From Panaeolus papilionaceus (Eukaryota; Basidiomycota; Agaricomycetes; Agaricales): a stretch of 64,000 nucleotides of DNA. The DNA is taken from the NCBI GenBank assembly GCA_015501605.1, contig JADNRZ010000012.1, positions 1,116,001 to 1,180,000 on the forward strand, read 5' to 3'. A program made the position numbers and the translations under genes. Every line of letters starts with the position of its first letter. The first letter of the stretch is position 1. The notes beneath the pieces are model-generated. The model searched no databases. It saw nothing but the letters and a program-made list of their open reading frames with translations, and was not told the DNA's origin. Of the stretch, positions 47,801-60,069 are shown piece by piece.

Positions 47801-49149
47801 CTTATGGGACAGATAATTCGTGTAGCAGCACGCGACCACCTTTGCGATTTCGACCACTTATCGTCACTTCTCTGTGGAATCTAAGTTTGGACCCCTCATG
47901 GCTTCAACCCCCTCGTCGTTTTGTTTCGTGAACCTCGTTTCATGCCAGTGACGCCAAACAATTATTTTCTAGGCTCACTCAAATTCGCGCGGCGCAGTCC
48001 TGGATCAAGACACTATTTGACTCTTACTATCGTCCTTGTCCACCACTGCTACTTTCTTGCATCTCTCCTCGCTTGTTACCCCACCTACAGACACATCTTC
48101 CACTTCACCATCTAGATCCATCTAGTATTTACGATGGCGACATGTTGTCGTTTTTTGTTCATACCCTTCCTCGCCCACCACAGTCCACATCATCAGCACA
48201 CACCCACATCATCTCGTCTTTAAACATCGCTGCCAGCCCGCCTCACCACATGCACTGCCGCCATTCCCTGTTGGCTCTTTACAAGAATCAAATTACGAGG
48301 GATGATGAAAGAATACGGCGTTGTATAGTGGTCGCTAACGTGTGGAGGGAAATTTTTGGGCGTGTTGAAAGAGCGGGATGAGAGGTTGTGAGGCTAGCAA
48401 GGAATGTGATGATCGAGTCACCGAGACTTCAGGAGATGGGCGAATTCAGCTGCGTGTGTGGGCGTCAGGTCGGAAGAATGAGGATGGAGGGGAATGCGGC
48501 GGCTTGCTGAAATGAGAGAGGGGTGACGTTGGAAGCGACCTGGATGTGCGAGTTTGACGGACCTTTGAAGAGTCCTGGCAAAATGATTGGTTCCAGTTGA
48601 GACGATCCAAAGCGGGAACGCCTGCAACGGCAATGTGAGACCATCAGGATGTGGACGTATGTAATGGCAAGGATGGGGACACGTTGGCTAGACTTGATAG
48701 ATCTCCAACTGGACGAGCCCAGGGATGGACTGCAGCATTGCTCCGTCGATGTTTTGCCCTCCAACGCGGACACCCTCACCTTGCCCTCACTCTCCTCTTG
48801 CGTTCAACATACCCGCATGAGTATCCCTCCTTGTCCCTTTGATCATGCAACTTTCAACCCAAAGTTCACAGACCCATTTTGCCGTTATTGTCATTTTCAT
48901 TGATGCTCCAGAAGAATGGCAGCGACTCGGAGATGAACAGGCAAGAGGGAGTCGACAGATAAATGACCCATTGGACGGTGCCGCCTGTGATATGACACCA
49001 GCTACCTTCGCCTGCCTATCTTTACTGGACAAGAGACCGGGGAATGTACTAGGCGCTTACTAGTTACTCTAGTAGTCTAGGTCACTCAATATAATATGTA
49101 ATCGCATGACAGTGTCGAGTTGTACTACCATATAAATTAAATTGTGGAC
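44898..49149. repeat. S repeat block 3 (upstream of gene B)
   Basis: Upstream sequence of gene B to about 45150, then S-type repeats. 45200-46600 matches 17810-19160, 46600-47160 matches 19160-19650 and 34100-34620, and 47450-48900 matches 36200-37850. Open frames on both strands (for example 46280-46570 minus) follow the repeat and have no recognisable domains. No RNA gene seen. Confidence 0.6.
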
Positions 49150-52063
49150 TGTCCATGACACTACAGCTTGTTCGAATTCTTCATTTTTATTATCTCCTTA
49201 TGCTGCTTCTCCACCTTAATGTAGTCCGTAATGAAGTTGCCTACTCCCTCAGCCAATGATCAATTGTTGTAGTCACCGCCCGACTCATAGCCAACTTCAG
49301 GCGCGCTGCTCAGCACCTGTGCTGAGCGCACAGCCTAAGCGCGAGGCGTCTTATGAACCACAGTTGTAGAAGACATAGCTAAAATAAACCTGCTCAGTAA
49401 AATGAACAAACGAGGGTGCTTACCAACTGGACGTTCAGGGTGATCAAGCCTGGAGGAATCCTAGCGGCGAGCGGGTTTACGAGTGGTTGGCACGACAGAT
49501 ATAGTGTAGAGTAGATAAGTGTAGTGTTGAAAATACGTGACAGGGTGTAAGTAAGATCACAAGTCCTGGCACACGACAAACCCAAAATAACGATTAAATA
49601 CTTTATTTCAAGTCAAGAAGAAAAGCTCTACTCCACATAGCACGCAGCTTTATATACTGTGAGTGTCGATAGAATGTACTAGAAATGAAATAGGAGATTA
49701 GGAAAACACGCAGACTCGCTAGGGACTCGCTAGGAGCGCATAGGGTCCTCCGGGGAGACTGATAAGTATTAAGTACCTTATGCAGACAATCCTGAATCGG
49801 CTGAGGGAGTTTGTATTTAAATGACCAATTGTGATACTTTATGGCACAACCGGTTTCCGGATCCGTAGTTTTGGCTAAAAGAGAAGATGTAGGCAGTGTT
49901 GCGTAGATATCGTCTGAGGCTGCACACGAACTTGATATGTCGTCTGTGCCACCGACATCGCTTCCACTGCCCACGCTGGACTTAGGAGGGTTATGGATAT
50001 AGTACAGCTATAACGAGGCCAAATCAATATATCATTGAGATGCAATTCAGTTATCGATGGAAGCACATACTCGTACATAGTCGTGTAGAAGACCCAGGTG
50101 TGCTTCCTTGAGGAACCAGTATTGACCAACCACAACTTAAGATGGAAAGTGAGGAACATCGAATACTCGAATAAAACGAGAAGCTCTTGTGGGATCCCTG
50201 GATGCTCGAGCTGGAAGGCTTGTTCGAGTTGAAGCCGTTTTCTTGCAACAACAGGAACGAAGACGCTGGTGGTCGATGATGTCAACCAGATTGAGTTTCT
50301 GAGAGCGATCACATTTCTGCCGTAGTCGTTGAAGAATGCTATACAGCAAACGCTTGTCAAGGCTGTCCCGAATAGGAACTGCCTAGCGATCTGAGTCTGG
50401 TAGGAAAAATGAAGAGATGTTTGGGTTGGCGCACGATCAGGAAATCGAACATAATGTAACGCTCGTTGAAGTGATCTAGATTCGAACCTGGTAGACAATT
50501 ATTACGTTCATCATTGAGGTTTGAAGTCTAGTCGAAGAAGAAAAAGCTCACCTGGGAGTTGCTTTAACCTGATCTCCGTCATCTCCTTGTCAAAGAGCTG
50601 GATATCGATGTAAAACTCTTGTGAGCGTTGAGGGTTCAGCAAGAATTCGACTAGAGGCGCATGATGAAAAACAGAAGGAATGGGAACACCAAGGCTCGTT
50701 GAACCCTTCTGGATTCGATCAAGCGGATTACTCCGTAATCTCATCCCGTCGGTGCTGCAGTTCATAATTGACTGCAGGTCAATCAATAGAGCGTCAATCG
50801 CACAGGGCAAGGGGAGGAATTGTTTGAAAGTAATCCTTGGAGTCGTCCCCTTCAAGGTAACCGGCTGCGGAGAATGACAGAGACAATACAGAAAGCGAGG
50901 AGTCTGTGGACAAAAACTGGGTAGGGGTCCTCTGGAAGATATGGAGATAGAGTGCATCCAGCTCGGCGTACGGTCGATCAGACTCAGGGATAAAAACCGG
51001 AAAAAAGGAAAATCTCATCGTCTCCAACCAGCGTTGCGATGGCCTCAGGACTTGCTCCTGCCCACTCTCCTCCTAACATTCATCCAAACCGTCCACATGA
51101 ATATTGGGCATAGGAGGAATCACTAAAAATTGATTGCATTTGAGCTGTTTAATGGTTCGATGACGAGGTCCAGCGTCTTGAGGGTGAGATCAAGTACAGA
51201 GGGGTTGTTGATGACATCCTCGATGTAGCACCAGAGGCCCGGTATGGTCTGGCCGAGCTGATAGGCTAGGATTGTCAGGGGACACCGTCTGGATTAAAAA
51301 AAAAAGAAAGCCGCAAGATTTGCGTCAGGCGCGTCCGCTTGCAGCTCTTCTGAGATAGTCTGTACGATGGCAGACTTGCCAGCTTCTGCAGAACCATACA
51401 GCCACATGATGCGAGATGGACCCTTGTTTATCCAGATCCAAGTCGTGTTGAGGAGTCCAGTGCAAAACCGCGAGTGTTTGGGTGGCATTTAGGCGCACCA
51501 TACCGATCCTTGGAATTATAAGCTGCCAGTGGCGAAGAATGCGATGAAGTGTAGAAATTCCTTGACGTCGCAAAATGTAAGCCAATTGAAAGTCTCAAGC
51601 GAAACAATGATATATCTCACCCTCTATGCCCTGGCCACGGTGAATGTGAGTATGGTGGTGAAAGAATCCGACGTTGAGCAAGACTCGGGTACCAGAGGTC
51701 CAGAACCAAACAACCCTGATGCAAATCTGAGGCCACTACATGATCAAACGTCTTGAGAAGGGATGCGCTTATGAAGAACGGTCAAGTAGCTTACCCCTTT
51801 TGCCATCTGTGTCACGGATGTTAGTCAATCTCAAATGTTCTATTCTATGTGTGAGCAGTGTGCTACGCCCACTTTGTGAGGGTGCACCTGGTAGATCGTT
51901 AGGATACTCGTCGAGAGAGTGAGAGTTCCGGCCTATGTAAGTGTCACAAAATCAGAGGTCAATCAATACATTATAAAGTGTTGCACTTACCTTTGGGCGC
52001 GAGTGCACGATTTAATGGTGAAAAATTCGAACTATAGAGGCAAGGAGAGCGAATTGGAGCCAT
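49150..52063 (-). pseudogene. P-type NACHT NLR pseudogene (H)
   Basis: The start would be at 52063 (MAPIRSP-type exon, like P1). The N-terminal motif exon near 51660-51720 carries an 8-nt duplication-like insertion (aggtccag) that shifts the frame. Walker A here is EAGKSAIVQT, closer to functional than in P1. A poly-A/T run (51295-51306) shifts the frame, and the Walker B segment VDGLDEC is followed directly by a TAG. The middle of the NACHT C-terminal half is deleted, more extensively than in P1. The C-terminal part is open from 50498 to about 49800 (LEHPGIPQELLVLFEYS), then interrupted by foreign DNA; the last-exon remnant is at 49150-49280 (VGNFITDYIKVEKQHKE). Confidence 0.75.
49285..49790 (-). 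other. Insert in pseudogene H, possibly a solo LTR
   Basis: This interval separates two parts of the C-terminal region of H. Reading the minus strand there is a TATA-like tatataaagc (about 49650) followed by a polyadenylation-like aataaa near 49600, an arrangement typical of LTRs. Clear ends and a target duplication could not be found, so the class is uncertain. An 8-bp inverted sequence gctcagca/tgctgagc lies near 49310-49325. Confidence 0.3.
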
Positions 52064-55000
52064 GGGGGAAGGGACGGCGACTTCATGCAGCTTGGGTGAT
52101 TAGATATTTCATCCGGTTTATCCATCAGGTCCTTGAATTCGCACATGATGGCACAGGACTTCGTTACAAGCAATGGCCACAACGCACACGCACAAGGCAT
52201 GATTGGAAAGAGGCAATTTTTGGACTGTGAAGTTGTGCACATTTACAGCTGGGAGAAACTACACGATTTCTGATAAATAGCGTCAGTATCTGCGTGCCAT
52301 TCCTCCCACATACAATTGTAGATTAACTCACAAAAGTATCATCAGCAATTCAACTTGAAGTATCTGGGTGCTATGCGTACTGGTCATCCGCAACTCGTCA
52401 GAACGTGTCCGACCTGATATCTTCAAACCATGAACGGACCACCACAATAATAGCACACAGAAGCCGGAAATAGTATTAAGACTGTCCCATGAATAGCGCA
52501 GAGCACAGAGGAAAATCATATGAAGTTCTCGATGGCGATCAAAGGTTGCATACATAGAGGAGTCCCAGTTCAAATTCAAGTTCTATCATCTTCCAGTACG
52601 TCCTCTCCAATAGTCTCGTTGGACTCTTGCTATGGCACATACTAATGATCATTTTTGGTATTTAGTCCAAAATGCGCCAGAGGCTGGCGAGTTCTTCTGA
52701 AGACTAACAAATATGAAATGAGAAACCGCAAGTGTAGAGACCCTTGAGAGAAACAACGAGCGAGAGGAAGAGGATGCGAGGAGATATTAGAAAAGAATCG
52801 ACGTGTTGGATTTCGCTTAATTTTAGGTGCGTGTGAACTTAATCCGACTGGCCACGGTGAACTGAGGTCTTCCCAAACATCTTCCTTCAACTCAATCTCT
52901 ACTATGACCTTCACCACGAGATGCCCATTCTATGCTGTTCTACATAGCTCGGCATTGTAGGTATGATAGCTCTCCTTTTCATAAAATATATGGACTTCAT
53001 CCTTTTGACCACGGTATTAAGGCATATTAGAGCGCTGTCAGACAATCGTCTTGGGCTGGACTGGTTACTGCTCTTGACCAGAACACGGATGCATGCTTGT
53101 AACGCAGCCCTGCTTAAGAATGTCCTCGTAGACTGTATGCTGTCAATAAGCTTATTAATAACTCAAACAAAGGTGCGTTGTATCACATATCGTTTTCTCT
53201 CAAAATCCATTTTCACATTTTCTCCTGATTTTTATAGGATCTATTTCCTCGTCCCGGTCCATCTGACATACCGCATCTGTGAATAGATGCCCTAGGAGAC
53301 GGAAGTGATGTAGCAATACAGGCTACTTTTGCGATCTCAACTTTAGACATGGGGTGTCTTGGTTGCTTGGCTTTAACCTCGTCAACGGCATACTCCACTC
53401 ACACCTTGCAAACACGAGACGCGCCGCATCTACAGGTTCAGAACACAAAAAATGTACGCCTGTTACCCCCACTTATCTGTAGAATTCAAATTGAGTTTCT
53501 CTTCATAGATTCGATTTCCTTGTCGTTTCGTAAACCCCATTGGGTGCTGGATAGACTCTAGGCGGACTCGGTTCTGCACAGAACAGTCATTGACCAAGAC
53601 AACGCTGGACCTGGTTGTCGTCTTTCCACCACCCCTTCCTCGTATCTTCACAACTGCCGCAGACACATCAAAGACATGCCTCCACTCCGTCGTCCTAATT
53701 CATCCAGTGTTAACGAGGACGGCGTGTCAGCGATTTTTTTTTCGTTCATACCTCCCTCCCCCACTACATCACGAGCACACATCTCCATTACCTCGTCTCT
53801 AGAACATCGCCGCCAGCTCGCCTCACCACACACACTGTCGCCATGCTGTCCCAGCTCTCCACAGTTGTCCAATTACAGGGGATGGTGTCAGGATCGGCGT
53901 CGTAGAGTCGTCGTCGATGTGCGCAGAGATATTTTTGGGGATGTTGAACAGCAGGATGCGAGGCTGTGAGGCTAGCGAGGAGTGTGGTGACTGGGATCGC
54001 CAGAATTGGGCAAATTCGGCAGCATGTGTGCAGATGTGAAGCTGGTGCGAAATGGGGATGGACGCAATATGGTGACTTTCTGGAAAGAGAGGGGGCTGAA
54101 GTTGGAAGGGACACGGGTGTGCGAGTTTGACGAAGCTTTGAAAGGTCCTGGAAAAATGGCTGGTCTCAGTAGAGATGACACAAAGCGGGAAAGCGTGCAA
54201 CGGCGACGTGAAAGGATCGGAACGTGAGCGCAGGTGGAAATGACAGGAAAGGGGGCATATTGGCTAGAATTACAGGGATGGACTGCTGCGATACCCCTCG
54301 GTGTTTTGTCCTTCAATACGGATACCCTCGCCTTTCCCTTCCCTCCTATATACCTGTATACGAGTATCCTACCTTGTCCCTTTGGTCGCACCGCCTCGCG
54401 TAACCTCAACCCAATGCTCAGATATATTTCACTGTTATTGTCACTTTCATGGATAGTGGAGAAGTCGGTGCCGCCTGCAATATGACATCAGCTCCATGTC
54501 CACTATACAGGCCGTGTTCCTGCTGTTCTAGTGGTACACATCGGTGTACGAGCATTTTCACCAACCACATCGATTATGTCTATCCAGTCGTGAGCCTTGC
54601 TGATGGTCAGAAGGGTGACCCAGCAGCAGCTTCAATTAGGCTCTCTGTCGAAGAGATCAGAACTCTGGGTCGTGCTCAAGAGCCCCCCATCAGGCTTCAG
54701 CTGGAGTGTGGTGCGGATGGCTCAGCACCCCTTGAGATTATCTGCCTTTCCTTTGTACGGCTAGGGAGTGATGAGGGTGTCTAGGTTTGGATTAGAGTTG
54801 GATTGACAAGTCGTGATGGGGACATTAATTGCAATCGGCTGCGTCTCAGACCTTTGGGTGCAGCAGAGAAAATGGTGCTGTTCTATTTGACGTATGTTCC
54901 GACCAATGCACCAGTCGCTTGCCCGTCCACCATCTTTCCCAACCCCATTTCCGATGACCTGCATTCGCTTGCGCCTTCAAAAATTTCTATGCATCTCTAC

Positions 55001-55242
55001 TAAAGATCACCTTTCTCATCTTAACAGAGTGCGAATGGTGACGATCATCAAATAAAATAAAATCCGTCCTGCTCTATTGTACATTGGGTATGCTACCTTC
55101 CCAACTTGTATTGGAGAAGGGACCTGGAAATGTAGGCACTTACGGGTTACTCTAGGTCTTGTTCACTCAATATAATATTGTATTCGTATGTCATTGTCGG
55201 GTTGTACTATTATACAAATTAAATTGTGCACCATCCATGATA
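52064..55242. repeat. R repeat block 4 (downstream of gene C)
   Basis: P-type upstream region (52064-52600, including the third copy of the MNLN... frame at 52328-52579), then the R block. It is closest to block 3 in its last ~700 bases (offset about 13.7 kb): both keep the frame LRLRPLGAAEKMVLFYLTYV-like (54803-55003) open, while blocks 1 and 2 share a shifted version. Function unknown. Confidence 0.6.
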
Positions 55243-58200
55243 CTACAGCGTGTTTGAATTCTTCGTCTCTGTCATCTCCTCATGCTTCCTCTTCGCCTCC
55301 TCGTAATCCCAAAAGAACTTTTGAACCCTGTCACTCAGTGTCCAATCATCGTTCACTTCCTTCGCGATTTTGCAAGTAAAATCAAATGCACTCAACGACA
55401 CCACGGGCTCATCGTCGTCGTCCGAGTCGACCATCCCACTGCCACCATGCGCACAAATGTCATGAATCTACAACAGGAAATCTCATATATTAGTGGTTGC
55501 AGACGTTGAATATAAGAGCCTGTACAGCAACGAAAATACGAATAATTTGGCCTGTATCACAATACGATCAATGAACCTATACCTGTTTTGGTTGCTGTTC
55601 GGCTCCTGCCTCAACACCAAAAACATAACCTGATGTGACTGTTACCACTTGATAAGATTACCCTCTTCATGCTTTCTTGCGTCGTACAATCCCCATTATC
55701 ACTGCTGAACAATGTCGTCTGTTGCTTGTTGCATCTGCATACATGGCAAATGTAGTAGCTGGGCAACAAGAGCGGCTTCCTCCTTATTGGTCCAAACAGC
55801 CTTGAGACCTCTCTTGTTTGAGCATGTAGACTTGACCATTTAGAATAAAAATAGGGAGAATGGGAGAAGTGGGACGAAGGAGTGAAGAACAGCAGTACAA
55901 AGGGCGGAAGTTTAAATAGGTTTCATGCGACTGTCTGGAGAAAAATGGAGATAGTGTTATCATTTGCACGTAATCTACCTGTAGGTAGTGCAAGATATAT
56001 TGAATGAGGGCCACACATTGAAAAAATGAGGCGAGGGGACGGGAAATCGTGTGGTGGACATGAACATGGATGTTATCAGTTATAGATGTGTGACATCAGC
56101 TCCTGAAAACAGGGTTTCAGAGTGAACCGAACAGCAACCAAAACAGGTATAGGTTCATTGATCGTATTGTGATACAGGCCAAATTATTCGTATTTTCGTT
56201 GCTGTACAGGCTCTAAAATGACAACTTAAAAGGAATACGTACACGTTTGTAATCATGAAGGCGGCAAAGGTCATGTTGTATGTCACCAACGGAGATGTAG
56301 ACGTTAAGATCCTCCCAGGGTGATTTGAACCAGCGAGGAAAGGTGGAAGTGAATGAGTTCAACATATCTCTCTTCGATTGGGGATAGGGGAAGTCAAAGG
56401 GCAAGGCAGCGTCTTCGATTGATGAGATAACGTGTGGTGGGAAGAAACGGTTGGAGATGTCATCCAAAACTGCGACTATACCGTTGGAAACGGGACAACG
56501 ATACCACACAAGATGGCTAGGGCCGATCAGCAAATAAGCTGCGGTGAGTGCACGCCAATGCTCTCCCAACTGTCCCTTGAGGCTGTCAAAAGCGGCAATG
56601 ATTTCCTTGGGTTTGTGGATGTCTTCAGACGGGTCGAGCCTATGCAATCCTTTAGCCGTTGATCGGTGTTGATAAGAGACCTGAGGCTGCAGAGGTACGT
56701 ACAAAGAAACAATATGTTTGAGATGGAATATAACCGCATCCTCAAACTCTCGACCTATATCCCACTCCGAGTCCCACCTTTCAAGTTGGAGAGCTGCCCA
56801 CTCCTGCTCTGGCATGTCATCACGTAGCGCGTCTATAAAGTTGTAGAATCCCTCATAATCATCTCCAGTGCCAAATGGTGTGGCACTGGTATCCCGGAAA
56901 TCCTCAAGAGATTCGCTCCACAGATTAGTAGATTCAGTTCCTGTTCTGTGGTGAGTGGAGGAATAAATATGCCATTCCAGTAGATCATGAGCTTGGGAGA
57001 GATTGCAGTCACGAAGACGAAATTCAAGACTGAAATCCAGTTTTCTTTCGGAAATGGTAAACAGCTCTCGTGGGAGTCCTGCACTTTCAAGCTTCTGATG
57101 ACATCGAGTTCGCCTTCTATCCACTGCAGGAGCAAAGTGCTTCCACAGCTTCAGGTCAATAATGTCAAGGAGGCGGACATCGATTACATAGTAAATTTTC
57201 ACAGCGAGTCGTTGGAGAATGTCATAAAGCATCGTCTCGTTTAAGGTGTCCCACTTGGAAAGCTCGACAGATATTTGATCCAGGAAGAAAGGGCGGTGGG
57301 ATGTCCGAGTCTGGAGAATGATGAGAAAGCAGAATATCACATAGGCTTCTGATTTGTATGCCTCTTCTGGATCTGATGCTGATAATAGTCATTAGATGGT
57401 CTGTCGATGAAACAGTGAAATCAACCAACCACAATCTCCGATGTTCTTCAATGCTATCTGAAAAAGGTCTTCATCGGACTTGTCTGTATCCACATAAAAC
57501 TCTTCTGAACGTTGGTGGTCTAAAAGGAACTCGACAAATGACGCATGATGAAAAACAGCTGGGATACTGAGGGAGGTCATCTTTTCATTCCCCAGGTAGT
57601 CCTTACCGGACCCGGTCATCAGGTCCATCCCATCACTGGAACACGCCATGATCGATTGCAAGTCAACCAGAAGTATAGGAACGGGGAGTGGAAGGGAGAG
57701 AAGGTTTTGCAGGCAATCTTCTGGATCAAGTTTATAAAGTATTCCGCAGAATAATCCTGTGACAAGACGGAATGCGAGAATTCGATGGACAAGTGTGGGG
57801 TGCTGTGTCTGTCGGAGAATGTGTAGATACAGTGCATCCAGGTCGGCATACGGACGATCGGATCCCACAATAGTGTTTTGCAGAATACTTTCCAACCTCT
57901 GTCTAGGGTCGTTCCGTAAGTCCTTGATGTACTTCATCACAGTCGATGCGTAGACAAATTGACCAGAAGCACGCTTAACGAGCTCCTTGATGGGCTCTGC
58001 CGATGGCCAGTCCGCCGGAATTTCGGGCCCTAGGAGGTGCTCTTTTCGCATTTCAACAACTTCAGCCTTGACAAAAACTTCGATGTCATGGTCGCTATCA
58101 CAGTGATCTAAGAGCGAAACGCTCCGTATCAGAGTTGGGCATGCTGATTTCTTGGATTCAATCCATGTGCGAATGGCCAGCTCTGGGCGGCTGGCTAGGA

Positions 58201-59407
58201 ATACGGAGAACGGGAAGATTTGAGGGTGGCCAATGAGAGTCGCTATCGCCTCCAACACCTGCTTCTGTCCGGCTTCACCCTTGCATTCATCCAGCCCATC
58301 CACCACAATGACCTTGGCATATCGACTCGCAATATTCATGCCGCCGTTTTGGCGTTTGACCTCCTTCAACGGCTCCATAATAAGCACCATAACCTGCTCG
58401 TTAAGAGTGAGATCGAACACGGATGGTTGGCTCCTGATGGCGTTTTCGACCTGGCTGCGCAGACCTGGGATGACTTCCGTGAGGCGATGGGCGATAGTGG
58501 TAACAAAACGACTTTCGTCGCCACGATAGCTGTTTTCTGGTGCGGTTCTGGAGAAGAAGAAGGACGCAGCGAGATTGCAGAGGAGCGATAGGTCCTCTGA
58601 TGTGGTCTGGGCGATCGCGGACTTCCCCGCACCTGCAGAACCGTACAACCACGTAAGTCGGGGAGTATCCACCTGCAGATCCACGTCCTCCATTGCAGCA
58701 TGACGGTTAGCCCAGCTGCGGATCATTTTCAGTATTCCTATCCGGGTGTTCTCGTGGCATTTGGGAGGGTCAAATCGCTCCTTGGAGTTGTAAGCAGCTG
58801 CTGGTGCCGATCTTTGGTACAGAAGCGTTATGGCTGCATCGTCTGTGAGTTCATGTTTGGGTCACAATTGAAGGAATAAAAGACATACCGTCCGAGGAGT
58901 GGATGTGACCATGATAATGCATGTGTGTATTTTGTTGAAAGGTCGTCTGTCCGCCACCCAGGTACACTTGCGATCCAGAGCCAAACAAGCCCTGGTTCGA
59001 TGGAGGATTGGGCACTGTTGCTTCATCAAAACTGTGTGTATTGCAGATTCCAGACTTGCGGAGTAAACTCACCGCCTACACCTTCGTTATATATATGCTG
59101 GATAGAAAAGTGGTTTGTTCCCCCTTGGAAAACCAGTCTGCTGTTGGGACCTATAAGTCCGTTGTGCGGACTTCCAGTAGATGGACCCCCAGATACTGTC
59201 ATCGAGGCGTGATAGTCATTGTGTTGCCCTCCATCCTGGACTGTTTGACCGTCTGCTAAAAGAGTGGTGGTGCTGACTGAATTTCCGAATTAGTGGACAT
59301 GGAAGTTGTGTATTGACGGCTTCAGGCTCACTAGAATTCCTTTCACCACCACCCAGAGGGGATGGTCTTGAAACATGGTTAGACGTATGAGAGCGAATTG
59401 GGGGCAT
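55243..59407 (-). CDS. NACHT-domain NOD-like receptor, gene C (6 exons, 1054 aa)
   Basis: Proposed exons: 59332-59407, 59073-59255, 58889-59020, 57430-58842, 56243-57378, 55243-55467; total 1055 codons with stop. Splice positions match gene A one for one; the second intron (59021-59072) must be removed because it contains in-frame stops. N-terminus MPPIRSHTSN, then motifs GLIGPNSRLVFQGGTNHF and GLFGSGSQVYLGGG. NACHT: Walker A GSAGAGKS at about 198-205, VIVVDGLDECKGE, FLASRPE. The C-terminal region is like A and B with patchwise differences (for example PFGTGDDYEGFYNFIDAL). The last intron is 775 nt because it holds a 698-bp transposable element. Its upstream region matches that of A. Likely functional if that intron is still spliced; a STAND-type receptor role is inferred from the family. 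Confidence 0.85.
55516..56213. mobile_element. 698-bp element with 87-bp perfect TIRs in the last intron of gene C
   Basis: Left arm 55516-55602 and right arm 56127-56213 are exact reverse complements over 87 bases; the ends read GAGCCTGTACAGCAACG. The element is flanked by TAA on both sides (55513-55515 and 56214-56216). In A, B and D the same intron has no insertion. A 3-bp TAA duplication fits the PIF/Harbinger superfamily (Tourist-type MITE), so that is the likely class. The 524-bp interior shows no transposase. Confidence 0.85.
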
Positions 59408-59722
59408 AAAGAGGAACGACAAGAAAAGCAGATAATAAGTAGCAATCCAAGCAGCGCACTTGAAGAATGTGCACGCACTGCAGCCACATGTCTGTAGCAC
59501 AGCCTGAGCCAGTGGCCTATAATTGCCCATTTGATTATCGCTGCAACACGATGCATGTTCGGAAATACATTACAAGTATCAATGCACAGCCAAAGTGTAC
59601 AAGAATCAACTCCCAATATTCAACTCCCAAATTCTGATTGACCGACTCCTTGACCCGGAAATGTGTATGTTATGAGGATACATGAAGAAAGCGAATGCAG
59701 GAAATGATAAATTCCAGTGTTA
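59408..59722. promoter_or_regulatory. Upstream region of gene C
   Basis: Nearly the same sequence as upstream of gene A (31061-31400), pyrimidine-rich just before the ATG. The match ends at cagtgtta (59721), where a TIR element begins; the same place in A continues without it. No specific control site is claimed. Confidence 0.4.
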
Positions 59723-60069
59723 TGGTGCCAACCGCTTAGTCACCACCACTTTTGGACAGACGCCAATTGGTCTGAGAGGGTCAGGGACCTGTCAAATTGG
59801 AAAAATTTGGAGGGCGCATGGCCCCTCAAAGCTCAGATAAGTCGTTTGAGCACGATTTTTCCATGAACGGATCTGCATTTGTCATCAAAAATGACCATTT
59901 TTGGGTTGATATGATGGCCTGCGCACAGTGTTGCGCCAATTTCAACATCATCAGAAAGAATTTCTCCATCATTTTTACGATTTAGGACAATCGCTCTTGG
60001 TAAAATGATCAGATTGAGGAAAGAATTGATTTTGCAAGAGGAATAAGGAAATGGGGTTTTCTGTGACTC

